From assembly GCF_030052815.1 (NCBI RefSeq), contig NC_079510.1, positions 2,420,288 to 2,484,287 on the forward strand: a stretch of DNA of 64,000 bases, written 5' to 3'. Made by a program: the position numbers and the translations under genes. Shown here piece by piece: positions 44,690 to 55,899 of the stretch. Source of the stretch: Hevea brasiliensis. Lineage: Eukaryota > Streptophyta > Magnoliopsida > Malpighiales > Euphorbiaceae. Each line of letters begins with the position of its first letter. Position 1 is the stretch's first letter. The notes under the pieces were generated by a model. The model saw nothing but the letters and a program-made list of their open reading frames with translations. It was not told where the DNA came from and did no database searches.

Positions 44690-44990
44690 GCACCTCTGCT
44701 CATACTAAAAAATTGTGGCTTGTAGACTTTGGAACTGCGCATCACTTATCTTATGATCTTGAAAATCTGACCTCCCATTCAGAATATTAAGGACCCAAAG
44801 AGGTCACCATAGGTAATGGGTCTTCACTTCCTATCTCTAAAATTGGTCGATCTTCCATTATTCTTGATGATAAGTGTTTTAATCTTTCTAATATTTTACA
44901 TATTCTTAGTGCTATGAAGAACTTGTTATCGGTCAGTTCATTTACTGCTTCTAATCATGTATCTATTGAATTTTTCCCACTTATTTTTTC
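44690..44990 (+). pseudogene. pol: Copia 2 protease remnant
   Basis: LWLVDFGTAHHLSYDLENL is the copia protease active-site region, but DSG is replaced by DFG. A stop follows TSHSEY, and the reading resumes as VTIGNGSSLPISKIG and then MKNLLSVSSF. Confidence 0.7.
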
Positions 44991-45089
44991 ATCAAGGATC
45001 TGGACACAAAGGAGGTGCTCTACTAAGGCCAGAGTGACAATAGCCTCTACTCCATTCCTTTTTATAAGCTGCCAAAAATCCAAGCAAAT

Positions 45090-45608
45090 ATTGCCCTTTT
45101 GTCTACATGGCATGAGCATCTAGGCCATGCATCTATGTCAACTGTTAGGCAAATCTTTCCTTCAAGTAGTCGTAGTTTGAATAAAATGAGTCTCTGTGAT
45201 ACTTGTTCAGTTTGGAAGATTCATAAACTCCATTTTAATAACTCTCATTTCGTTGCTGAAGGTCCTTTAGATCTCGTTTGTTCAGATTTATGGGGTCCAT
45301 CCCCTTTTAAATCTTTTGATGTTCGATATTATATTATGTTCTTTGATCATTTTAATAAATACTCGTGGATATGTTTTGTTAAAAAGAAATCCGATGTGTT
45401 AGATGTATTTTTTAAATTTCATGGTTTAGTTGAAAAATTCTTTGGCAGGTCAATTAAGCAATTTCGAGCAGATTGGGGTGGGGAGTTTCAAGCTTTAACT
45501 ACCTATTTGTGTGATCATGGGATCACTCAGCGGATCTCTTGTCCCCATACCTTAGAGAAAAACGAATGTGCGGAGCAAAAACACCATCACATCATTGAAA
45601 CTAGATGA
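45090..45608 (+). pseudogene. pol: Copia 2 integrase remnant
   Basis: The longest intact piece of the element. It has the zinc finger (WHEHLGHAS, then CDTC) and an integrase core with SDLWGP, FRADWGGEF and ECAEQKHHHI. The three acidic residues of the DDE triad therefore look retained. It breaks after IIETR with a stop, and the rest continues in other frames (for example LDPRSIPCVFLGYSKVHKGY near 45830). Confidence 0.8.
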
Positions 45609-46419
45609 GCTCTCCTTCATCATTCTCGTGTTCCACATCATTTCTGGAGTAGTGCTTTCGAAACAGTGGTTTTTATTATTAATCACTTACCTACTCACAC
45701 AATTAGTAACCTTACTGCTTACTGTAAATTATTTAATGATCATCTTGACTATAATTTTTTGTGTACCTTTGGTTGTAAATGTTACCCTTGGCTTCGGCAC
45801 AAAGCTAACCATAAACTTGATCCTCGTTCTATTCCTTGTGTTTTTCTAGGGTATAGCAAAGTTCATAAAGGGTACAAATGCTATGATTTAGCAATTGGCA
45901 AATTTCATATCTCATGCCATGTTTTGTTCGATGAACATGTTTTCCCTTTCATGGATTCAAGTGATGCATCTTCTAACTCTACTCAATCCATGCATTCAAC
46001 CTCTGTTCCACTTATAATAACAAATGCTCCTCTTTTCTAGCATCCCACAAATGTCACCATTAATTCTATAACCTCTTCTAACTTGCCTTCTCTAGCATTG
46101 ACCTTTTCCACATGCTCACCAAACTGTCCTATACTTGAGTTTGACAAAGGGACTGATATACCTATCAATTCTACTCCATCTACTTTGGCACTTTCATCTT
46201 CACAATTATTTGTTGATGTGCAGTCCTTTGAACCTTTGCCAAAGGTTAAAATGTCTTTTACTAATGCTACTTCTACTGCGCCACCACCTCAAAAAACACT
46301 TAGTGTGGTGACACCTTCTCAAACTGGGAACCTAAAACCCAAGGTTTATTTGGCTGCTACTTATGAACCTGCTAATCCTACATGCTTTGCTCAAGATAAT
46401 AAGAGTCCCCATTAGCGGA

Positions 46420-47360
46420 GAGCAATGTCGGAGGAGTACAATACGCTTCTTGTAAATGGGACTTGGGAACTGGTACCTTCATCACATGCCAAGAATGTCA
46501 TTGGCTGCAAATGGTTCTTTAAAATGAAAAGGAGACCAAATGAGGATATAGAATGCTGTAAAGTTTGATTAGTAGCAAAGGGATTCCACCAGCATCCTGG
46601 TGTTGATTATGGAAATACCTATAGTCTTGTCATCAAACCTGCGATGGTGCGATTGCTATTATCAATTGTGGTATCTAATAATTGGCCCATCCAATAGTTA
46701 CATGTGTCCAATGCTTTTCTGCATCAATGAGGAAGTCTTCATAGTGCAACCTCCTGGTTTTGTGAACCCACAATTACCAAATCATGTTTGCAGTTTGTAC
46801 AAGTCCCTTTATGATTTGAAACAAGCCCCTAGAAAATGGAATGAGTGTCTCACTGACTTTCTTCGAAGTTATGGGTTTCAAGGATCCAAAACTGATACTT
46901 CACTGTATTATCTTACTACGTCCACTGATCATGTATTTTGTCTTATATATGTACATGACATCTTGGTATTGGGCCCTAATTCGGTTTTGATACATGCTCT
47001 AATCGCAAAAATGCAGCGACGATTTGCTATCAACACCTTGTTCACTTGAATTATTTTCTGGGTGTTGAGGCTCATTGGCGACAGAATCGTCTTCTCCTTA
47101 ATCAGGCCCATTATGCACAAGAATTACTAGCCAAAGCTAAAATGTCATCATGCAACAGCATCTCAACCCCAATGCATTCAACTGATAAGTTGAGTGCTCG
47201 GTGTGGTTCTTCGTTTTCTGATCCTACACTTTATCAGAGTATAGTGGGTGGACTTTCAATATTTATTTTTCACTAGACCTGATTTGGCATTTGCAGTTAA
47301 TTGGGTTTCTCAGTTTATGCATGACCCTGGTGAAGAGCAATGGATAGCTATGAAGCGTAT
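46420..47360 (+). pseudogene. pol: Copia 2 reverse transcriptase remnant
   Basis: Pieces in order: EEYNTLLVNGTWELVPS-like start, CKWFFKMKRRPNE, SLYDLKQAPRKWNECL, LIYVHDILVLG, NYFLGVEAHWRQNRLLLNQA and STPMHSTDKL. The catalytic YVDD is changed to YVHD, which removes one metal-binding aspartate. Stops and frameshifts occur as well. Confidence 0.8.
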
Positions 47361-47429
47361 ACTTTAGTATTTGCAGTAGAATATAAATCATGGGCTTTTT
47401 ATTTTTAAGACGTCTCCTTTGCATTAACA

Positions 47430-47850
47430 TGGTTATTCTGACGCTGACTGGGCAGGATCCTTTGATCACAAATCCACAACTAGGTTTGCTATTTATCTTG
47501 GCCATAATCTAATCTCATGGTCTTCACGAAAGCAACGATCTGGGTCTCGGTCATCTACGGAAGCCGAGTATAGGGCTCTTGCTGCTGCCACATCAGGGCT
47601 TACTTATTTAGAAAATCTTCTAGCTGAAATTTAATATCCACTTTCCATGACCCTATTTTATGGTGTGATAATTTAAGTGCGACCTATCTTAGAGTAAACC
47701 CAATTTTTCACTCTCGTACAAAACATCTTGAGATCGATTTTCATTTTGTTCGAGAACATGCTAAAGACAAGTCCTTGCAGGTTCAGTATATCAACTCTTA
47801 TGATCAGATAGTTGACATATTAACAAAGCCTTTGCCACGAGTTTGATTTG
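47430..47850 (+). pseudogene. pol: Copia 2 RNase H remnant
   Basis: SSTEAEYRALAAATSGLTYL is clear, then the frame is lost at a stop. Later text corresponds to the [19 protein letters not shown] motif in another frame (about 47708-47752). Confidence 0.7.
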
Positions 47851-47960
47851 ATGAACTCTGCTCCCAGTTGACTGTGTTTGCTAGCCTAGTTTAACAAGCC
47901 TTCGCCACGAGTTTGATTTGACGAACTCTGTTCCGAGTTGACTGTGTTTGCTACCCCAGT
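47828..47960 (+). repeat. Tandem duplication of about 66 bp before the 3' LTR of copia 2
   Basis: The block AAGCCTTTGCCACGAGTTTG through TGACTGTGTTTGCTA(G/C)CC is present twice in a row with a few differences. Confidence 0.85.
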
Positions 47961-47976
47961 TCAACTTAAGGGGGGA

Positions 47977-48145
47977 TTATAGAGATAATCCTATTTAGTT
48001 AAGAAATTTGTTATAGCAACTATATAGCTATTGTATAGCTGTGTATTCCTATTTAGAATAGGACTTCATTTCTAAACAAATATATGTATTCTTGTATATA
48101 AACATCGTCTATCAATAATATTATTTACGGCTTTCATTTATCATT
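47977..48145 (+). repeat. 3' LTR of copia element 2
   Basis: 169 bp, same length as the 5' LTR and differing at about 16 positions. It is followed by the target duplication GATGG. Confidence 0.9.
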
Positions 48146-48150
48146 GATGG

Positions 48151-49100
48151 GTTATTTGAAGAAGAAGAAGAATGAGGTTCAAGATTTGGCTCATTTGCGT
48201 TTGGTGATTTGTGGGGTTGTTGGGATATGTTTTAATTATTTTGTATTTTAATTGAAAATATTATTTGCCAAAAAAGATGAAATTGGATTTATTTGAACTT
48301 TGATGTAAAATTTAGGGGCATATTTGAACTTTTTTCCAATAAAAAATTATCAACAAATTTAATGGGAAAGCATAAAAATAATTTAAGTGATACATACCTT
48401 GTCTATGTAAGTATCCAATGAAAGAAGGTCATTGATTGTTTTTATAGTTGCATTCTTTTCAACTTTAAGATACATAAGTGTTCTCCATTGGGTTGGGTTG
48501 TTTTATTTTTATTTTTTGTGACATTTTCTAAAAGGTTACAATAAGAAAATGTGAAATTTAATTGCTTGAAGTCAAATGAGTTGTTGCATTTTAACACACC
48601 TCATTATGAAGTCGATACCTTCTAGAATTTAAGGATTGACATGGATTTTAGTCATGAATGAACTGTTCACGTTTATAGCATATGCAAATGAGCAAAAGTT
48701 ACATGAGGTAAAAAAAATGAAATACAATGTTATTCCCATCAATATATTAAAAAAGATTATTATTAATACCTCTAAAAAATTTAACTAGCATTCCAATAAA
48801 CGCCACAATAGCTGGACCATTTTCTTCTTCTCTCAAAATTTCAGCTTCAAGGAATTAAACTGTAATTTTTTCCCATAATATGATGTTTAACTCCTCAAGT
48901 CTACATTTATGATTCACATGTTAATGATAATGCCTGTTAATTTAGTGAAAATGACATTTTTATTAATGATTTTGTTCTGTATTTTGATGTCTCTTTTTCT
49001 TTTAATTCTAGTATCCGTCTGAATAGTCTTGATATGTCTTATAGAGATAATTTGACTAAGTACATCTACAAAAAGAGGAAAATTTATTATATTTATAATA
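48151..49100. other. AT-rich intergenic DNA
   Basis: No gene recognised. It may contain the decayed continuation of the Helitron RPA region to its right, but no motif could be confirmed. Confidence 0.35.
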
Positions 49101-49129
49101 TATTAAGAATCTTATTATCAAAATTTTAT

Positions 49130-49626
49130 TTTATTTTATTTCTACCTATAAGAAATGTATCAATGCCACATAGCAAACTGATGTCATTGAATTCCATAAA
49201 AGAGAAGCGATCAAATGGAATAATTTCATCAATAGAATCTAGTTTCTTTATGAATAAATTGCTAGGCAATTTGATTCAATAGGGATGATGGCTTAATTCA
49301 TAATTTACTTACGCAAAAAATACAATGAATCTAGATATATAATAAATTTCTCCTTCCAATAATAACAATAGGAAAATGTCAACATCTTGTTTTTTAATAA
49401 ATCTTTGCATTGTGTCTCCCTATAAAAATATTAAAAATTACACAATATGCATGCGCAATTGAAAAAAATATTGATTATGTACCTTTTCATCTATTATTGA
49501 ACAATCAAAATTAAATAGCTCATTTGGGTTGTATGGGCTATAAAAGTCCCATGTGCATGCGATCCTCACTTTAATTATAATATTTTGGTTGTTTTGATTG
49601 ATCTCAGACAAAAATGCAAATGACAT
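49130..49626 (-). pseudogene. RPA70-like OB-fold relic of a Helitron
   Basis: The minus strand reads IIIKVRIACTWDFYSPYNPN then ELFNFDCSIIDEKV (49441-49626). After a broken stretch comes IPFDRFSFMEFNDISLLCGI (about 49175-49235). This pattern (KVR...W, LID.., F.F.DF.DI...) resembles the RPA1-like single-strand DNA-binding proteins that plant Helitrons carry next to the helicase. It is downstream of the helicase relic on the same strand, as expected. It is broken by frameshifts. Confidence 0.55.
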
Positions 49627-49849
49627 CGTTCTATTAATAGAAAAAATAAGACAGAAAAAATACTAAAAAAGGTTCAGAATAAAATATAAAATATACAAGA
49701 AAAAAAACTTAAAATTTCATAGGTCCAGTTAATTCTTTAAAAATTTCATTATATATTACATTTTAACTATAAGACATTTGATCAAAATTTGTTTGGTTAT
49801 TATTTTTTGTTATGACTATTTTTATTCCTTTTTTCTAAGTAACTCTAGA

Positions 49850-50243
49850 CAATACAATATATAATTGCCCATGACAAAATAGCATTACCAACTTGTTTTA
49901 GAGTTTGACCTTGGCTTTTATTAATAGTCATGCATTAACAAATTTTAATTGGAAATTGCCTCCTCTTCAATATAAAAGTTTTTTTTTTTTTCAGTTATTG
50001 ACAAAATAATTCTAGGAATATAAACTTTTTTTCTTATAAAAAAAAACCTATAATTATTTTAGCATCAATTACTCGTTCTCTTAAATATGTTAGTATTAAT
50101 TTAGTACTATTACAAAGATCTAAGGCAGGGTTTAAATTTCTTAGTAACATTGTAGGAGCATTTATTTTTAGATTCAGTTCATGCTGTGGAAAATTAAATT
50201 CTAAAGTGTTCCGAAATTCAACTGGGTATAAAACTTCAAGATA
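49850..50243 (-). pseudogene. Helitron Pif1-type helicase C-terminal relic
   Basis: The minus strand reads YPVEFRNTLEFNFPQHELNL, then NAPTMLLRNLNPALDLCNST and RVIDAKIII, then KKVYIPRIILS, MTINKSQGQTLKQVG and finally HGQLYIVLSRVT. These are the conserved C-terminal blocks of plant Helitron helicases, including helicase motif VI region TINKSQGQT and the HGQLYVALSR block. Several frameshifts and a deletion between QVG and HGQLY make it dead. Helitrons move by rolling-circle replication; no Rep domain or element ends were found here. Confidence 0.85.
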
Positions 50244-50303
50244 TCAGCATTATTGGAGTTTTTACAAATTGAATCAAAACTAAAATATGTTTCATGATCA
50301 CTT

Positions 50304-51907
50304 TGTGACACCCTTTACCCATCTATAGTGTAGCCGAGCAAGGCATGTCACACTCAGTGCTGGAGCGCCTTAACTTATCTTATTATATTTCCTATTATTC
50401 ACATTATATTTTATTAATTTGGGGTTAATTTATTAATAGAAGAAACTGACGGAGTTTCCCCTAATTTATTAATATTTTGACAAGTTCCCACTTAGTTGAA
50501 AAGCAATTTTCTAAATATTCTCATTCTCATATTTTCATTCAAATCATCAATTAAATCTCACTTATATGAATACATATGAAATTCCAAATCATTTCCATAC
50601 ATACACAATTCAAATATGAAATTTCAAACTTTATTAATTTACATCATGTGCACATTTAATGTACATATTTATATAATTTACATTACATGTCCAAAATTTA
50701 ATTACAAAGTTTCAAAAATAAAATACAAGACTAATGAAGTTTACCAAAATGTGCACTACTGGATGAGGTGACACCGTGGGCCAATGCAGATTAAGACTCT
50801 AATTTACAGTCTAAGGCCTACTGAGCTCTCGCTCCTAGTCTCCAGTACCTACGCATGACAAAAAGCGACGCACTAAGTATAGAGCTTAGTGGTGCCAATA
50901 TAGTATAAAAATAAACTAAATAATTAAATGTAAGAAATTATGCTATTATTTCATGCAGACTGAATTTTTTTTTTTGTAATTATTCGTAATATTCTTAATT
51001 TAGTGATTTTTATGTTCATTATTTGGTTATAAATTTTTAAGACTTATTTTAGTTGCCCAAGTAATCTATACCAATTGATTGGACTGGATAAATGGGTAAA
51101 CTAGCACTGGATACTAAGTACCTCGGGCCGTCACACCATCGATCACATAGTGTCTGCCAGGTGTGCAACAGAACAGCTAACAAGCCATAATAACAATCAG
51201 GCATAAAGTCGAGTATGTCAAGAGTATCAAAATGGCGAAAAGCCATAATATCACAAAATGACACTAAAAGCCATAAATCACGAAATGGCATGAAGCCATA
51301 GGCAGCACTGCAATCGGAACCCTATTAGCATGCCAACCTATCCAAACCAATCATATTAGGCATACTAGGGCATATTAATAAAGTTAGGTTTTGGTTTTTT
51401 GCATTTGATGTTATTGTGGTTACTATTCACATTACTATTCATGCAAAATATTGACTTTTTCAATAATAATAGGTATACAAATTTTAAACATATTATCATA
51501 CCACATTTTGGGCCACAAATTTGTTGACATTGGTTGCCAATTGCAATTTAAAGCTTATTAGAAGTAATTCCAAAATTTCAGATTTCATTACATATGTTTT
51601 CTATTCCATTGGACCATTCTACAGTGAGAATTTGGCTAAACTTTTTTTTATCAAAGTTGTTCCTTAATGTCTCTACTTTAATTCTCTTTTTGAATCACTC
51701 CATTTAGAGTTTTGTAGCTCAAATTATGGCATTTTTACCATAACTAGCCGGATTGGCCAATGTCCAGAATTTTTGAGCACATTTTGGTTCTGACAGTTTT
51801 GATAAGCTAACTTTGGTTAGCAATTTGAATAGGTTATGGTCAGAATTTGGGTTTCTGTTCTGCATGAAAATTGTTCTACTATGTCTAAGCTTTCCATGGG
51901 TTTGAAT
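50304..51907 (-). mobile_element. Truncated relative of LTR C
   Basis: Starts TGTGACACCCTTTACCC and shares ordered landmarks with LTR C at 17914: GTGTAGCCGAGCAAG, GCGACGC(A/G)CTAAG, AGCTTAGTGGTGCCAATA, the AAGCCAT repeats, GCATGCCAA and CTATCCAAACCAATC. Similarity fades near 51900 at the point matching about 20390 in LTR C, and a stretch equivalent to about 19100-19450 is missing. It is thus a 3'-truncated (minus sense: 5'-truncated) and rearranged copy, placed next to the Helitron relic. Confidence 0.85.
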
Positions 51908-52468
51908 ATAAGAAAACAATTATACAAGTGGTAAGACAATGTATTATGGATAGGCATAAATGTCATTTTGTAGCTTGTTCGACCACTATCCCCTATGGTT
52001 CTTTAACTATAAGGGCTCAAGCATCTAGATAATTTAGAAGAAAATAACAAATGATTATGCCATACATAAAAAAAAAAACTTTAAGGTATGGGTATACTTT
52101 TTTGATATTGATTTATATATTTCTATAAATTTTGAATTTGAAAATAGTTTAATTCTAGTTTTCCTATCATTTAATGGTCGAACCAAAATAAATCAAAATT
52201 TTTATTATTATTATAGATAATCAAAGAATTATTAATGGCTATCATGTCAATTACTAAGGAAGAACAAACAATTAGTGTTAAAGGAAAATATATTATATGA
52301 ATATTGATCTAATATAAAACCCAAATCAATATAAGCTCAACTTATATAAAAGATTTGACTAAAGCCGAAAATTGACAATAAGATTTATGATGATTTTATA
52401 AGTTAAACACTTTGGGAATAAAATGAATACTCAGGTAAATAGTTTTTTTAAAGGTATTCCCCAATGAC
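51908..52468. other. Intergenic DNA
   Basis: No gene or repeat recognised. Confidence 0.4.
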
Positions 52469-52531
52469 TGTGACATACAATACCTCTGGTGTGACATACA
52501 ATACCTTTGGTGTGACATATAATACCTCTGG
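52469..52531. repeat. 21-bp tandem repeat, three units
   Basis: Units of TGTGACATACAATACCTCTG+G at 52469, 52490 and 52511, with two substitutions across the array. Because 21 is a multiple of three, all frames stay open and give peptide repeats on both strands (for example VTYNTSG). No gene is implied. Confidence 0.95.
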
Positions 52532-53299
52532 TATGTCATCTCTCAAAGATGGAAGATTCTGGATGTTTGAATTCCTTCCAAACTCAATTGACGTAGTCGG
52601 AGGTTTGGTTTTATTAGAATCACAAATCTTATGTTTGAACATGTTATCATTGATTTCTAACAACTTTTAGATAGGTTCTTACAAGCTAAGAGCCTCTAAG
52701 TCTCACCATACTCTTCATCATGATTCCTTTAACAACCATAGATGGCATGAAATAGAAGAGGTAAAGCAACACATCATTTTTCACAATATAGACCACGACC
52801 TATAGGTGGGTATGGTCCGAGGTCAATGCACTTTGGTAGGAACCATTATAGAAATTTTGGACGTATAAGACAACAAGCCTTTGCCAGTTCTCATAAGAAT
52901 TTTGGAGGTTGAAATCAGTGCCATGATGTTTAAGAGTACAGAGGTTTTAAAAAGTTTAGTCATTTCTATTGTAGAAAATGATAAAGGTAAGGTTCACGAA
53001 AATGTTAAGGTGGTGGAAAGTAATCCATGCCATTTTGACCTCTTTCTAAGACTATGAAAAGCTAACTATAGTTTGAGTGGTGCATTCACTCCTTACTCAA
53101 AAAATATGGAGTGACTCAAATAGAGTGTGATGATTATTTTAAAGCTTCCTTCTTATGCAATTTCAATTTAAAACATCTTTGAAATAGAAGGGTCTTCAAT
53201 ATTTGTTAAACACCCATGGGAAACAGTCCTACTTTTCTTATTTTCCACAACACTGAAGAAACAGATAACTTCATTAGCAATAAAATTGGGTAGCTATAT

Positions 53300-54790
53300 C
53301 AATGTTCACTACAATCCAGCCTTGGAAGGTAGACTTCACCCTTTAATCGGTTCGTATGGTTGCGATTGCTTTGGTGTCCCCTTGAGTTTATGGAATCTAG
53401 AATTTTTTTTTTGTTAAGTGCCTTTTGTGGCAATTTCATTTCTTTGGACAATTGCATATCCAAGCGAACGAGGTTTGATGCCATAAGAATTTTATTTCCT
53501 ACTTCTAATGTAGATTTTATACACAAAATTATCTTTGTTGGTGTAGGTGATTCGAAGTCCCACATTACAATGCTTGAGGATGCCTGCAATGAAGCGCTCT
53601 TAACTGCTATGTCATGTCTTCCTCCTTCTTCCCTTAGCCCTTCTTCATTGCACCATAATTCTATTAGTTATTCTGAGCATGCAGGTTCTGAGCATGCTGA
53701 CAAGAAGCCCCAATAATGATTGAAGGCACAACAAGGACAGAATTGGTGAGTATCGAGGGTGGCTTCTAGAGTAAGAAAACTTCATGTAGGAAACCTCGTT
53801 ATCTGCATGCTTCTTGAGTGAATAAGATTCTCCTAAAGACCCCTAGGCCTTGGTCATTGTCTCGAGGAGTATGGGAGATGATATTAGAACCCCTATTAGC
53901 TAAAACTCATAGAGAGTAAACCCTATTTTGGTAGCCCTTATCTCATGAATTGGTGCCATTCCCTAATGAACCTTATCTTAATAGCCTTGTTGCCATTCCC
54001 TTTGCACCTTCCCTTGAGCCCACTGTGCTATCTCTTTTGACAGCCCATAATTTGTCCCTTCTCAATTTACAAGGATTATTAAAGTCAATAATTTGCTCAA
54101 CTACAAAAAGAAGAAATGCAAACTCCTTTTTGACCTAATTGACATCTCCCCAAAAATCTCTAGGGGAGGTAAGAGGAAGAAAACCCTAAAAGGTAGGTGT
54201 ATGGAACCTATTATTAAGCCCAACACTTGCATGAATTTGCATCATCAAAGTTATTACTTTGATCTCAGAGCAGCACCATTCAATTTGGATCCTTTAGAAG
54301 ACTTACATCCTTTCAATGCCGAAGAAGAAGCCAATAGGATGTTGGCTATTAGTAAGGAGCTAGGTTTGTCCTTCTCAATTCCTAATGAAAAGGTGGTTTA
54401 AGTATATCCTAAACAAATTCAGAAGGAGTTAGTAGCTTTTAAAGGCCTTAATTGAGTCGTTTAGAGGCTCTTTTTAATTCATCTCGAAGTCTTGTTTCAG
54501 TTTTTTATTGCTTTGGATTGTGCAACTTTCAAACCCCCTTTTAATATTCTATGTTTCTTCTTTCTTTATTTGATTGATTGTTGTTCAGGAGTGGTCTTCT
54601 CTTGGTTTTTTTAGGTTCTGTTTTAGTTTTCTCAAATTTTTTCTTTTTGATTAGAAAGGTGTGTTTTGCATTTTGATTTTGATATGGCATAAGTTTCTAA
54701 GTTTCTGGCAATCCTTTTCGGTTTTATTCTTCTTCTTTTGTCCTTATTCTGTTTTCCTTTTTTATTAATAATATTTTTTTTTCTTTACTT
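53300..54790 (+). pseudogene. LINE ORF1 relics and 3' tail
   Basis: VPLSLWNLEFFF, then in the next frame LSAFCGNFISLDNCISKRTR and FDAIRILFPTSNVDFIHKII (about 53375-53570), match the C-terminal part of plant LINE ORF1 (W...F..IG...G..I.ID..T..R.R.D.AR). Near 54300-54400 AEEEANRMLAISKELGLSFS resembles the end of the same protein. ORF2 with the reverse transcriptase is missing. The block ends in T-rich text and ATAGAAAAAAAGAAAA near 54793, a possible tail. Frameshifts and stops are common. Confidence 0.55.
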
Positions 54791-54932
54791 ATAGAAAAAA
54801 AGAAAACTACAAGGGTTTTGATTCCCTGACCATAAAAAGATGTATAGACAATTTAATTTACATAATTAAATTCAAGCTCAATTTTATTTTTTTCCTCCTA
54901 CATCAAATAGTTGTATTTTTTTTATTTGTAAG

Positions 54933-54986
<54 letters not shown>

Positions 54987-55560
54987 TTATATGTGATTTA
55001 ATGTATTTTTCTATTTAATGTAATTAAATAATGTAAACAATATGTGTAGAAAAATAATTTAAATATTATATTTAATAAAATTCATTGTTTTTACAATTTT
55101 TACAAGATTTTTTTTTTCAATCTTTATTAAAGTCCATTTTTATTTATAATTTTAAAAAAATAAATTTTAGTCAGTTCCGACCGAAACAAAAACTGATCTT
55201 ATCTAAATTGAGCTTAGCACCGGACCAATTAGAAATTTAGAATAGAAATCATTAAGAACCGGACCATCTCAATCCGGTTTCAATTCCTCTTTTTAAATTT
55301 GAGTCACCAATTTCGACCCGAAACCGGTAATCAGTGTCTGGCAAGGTCTATGCCCCCTTGAATTCCAGTATTCCACCGCACAGTAGACAAGAATCCTGAG
55401 GCAGAGGATGTCTTGTATGAATGAAAAATGATGTGGCAATTGCAAAGCACCAGGTCATCTCTCATCTGATTCTGTGCAAGTGGTGATGCAGTAAAAACAC
55501 TCACCCAAAAATCAAGCCTGAAATTGGGCAAGAACCCATGTTCCTTCTTCTGCTTGCCCT
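54791..55560. other. Intergenic DNA upstream of the RING gene
   Basis: Contains a (TA)n run at 54937-54985. From about 55170 to 55330 there is GC-richer sequence with ACCGGACCA and TCCGGTTT motifs, perhaps a small MITE relic. No gene. Confidence 0.4.
54937..54985. repeat. (TA)n microsatellite
   Basis: About 24 TA units without interruption. Confidence 0.95.
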
Positions 55561-55775
55561 TTCTCTGAAATCACACTCACTCACTTCCTTGCAAAAACAG
55601 AAACTTTCCTAAAATCTCTCTCTCTTCAAGTTACTTTGTCCCATTCTCCCATCTAATCCCTTCCCCATTTTCCCACCTAAATTGCCCTTTACTCCACTTT
55701 CACATTGCATTTTCCACTCTCCATATAGATCTGCCCATTCAAACCCACCTTAATTTCATTGTATATTTTTCAAAT

Positions 55776-55800
55776 CCAATAGTTTGGTATAAATATATAT
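55776..55800 (+). promoter_or_regulatory. CCAAT and TATA box of the RING gene
   Basis: CCAAT at 55776-55780 and TATAAATATATAT at 55788-55800 lie 100 bp before the start codon at 55900. The region before them (55560-55740) is CT-rich, as in many plant promoters. The transcript would start near 55825-55835. Confidence 0.55.
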
Positions 55801-55899
55801 CCAGTTTTCAGATCTGGAGATAATCGGTTAATGGGTCCTTTTGGGATGTTGTAATGATGTAATTAAAGAGGCATTTTCATAGCAAAGCTTGGAGGGAAG

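Larger units (their letters stand above)
43435..48145 (+). mobile_element. Ty1/copia LTR retrotransposon 2, full length but degenerate
   Basis: A 4.71-kb element with two 169-bp LTRs and a perfect 5-bp target duplication GATGG (43430-43434 and 48146-48150). The 5' LTR keeps TG...CA ends; the 3' LTR has TT...TT. The primer site TGGTATCAGAGC abuts the 5' LTR and a purine tract AAGGGGGGA precedes the 3' LTR. Gag, protease, integrase, reverse transcriptase and RNase H relics follow in copia order with many stops and frameshifts. LTRs differ at about 16 of 169 positions by eye, so it is as old as or older than copia element 1. Confidence 0.93.

Noticed and set aside
55331..55531. Minus-strand 66-codon reading before the RING gene
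   Set aside because: No domain, no promoter and no splice partners; it lies in upstream DNA of the RING gene.
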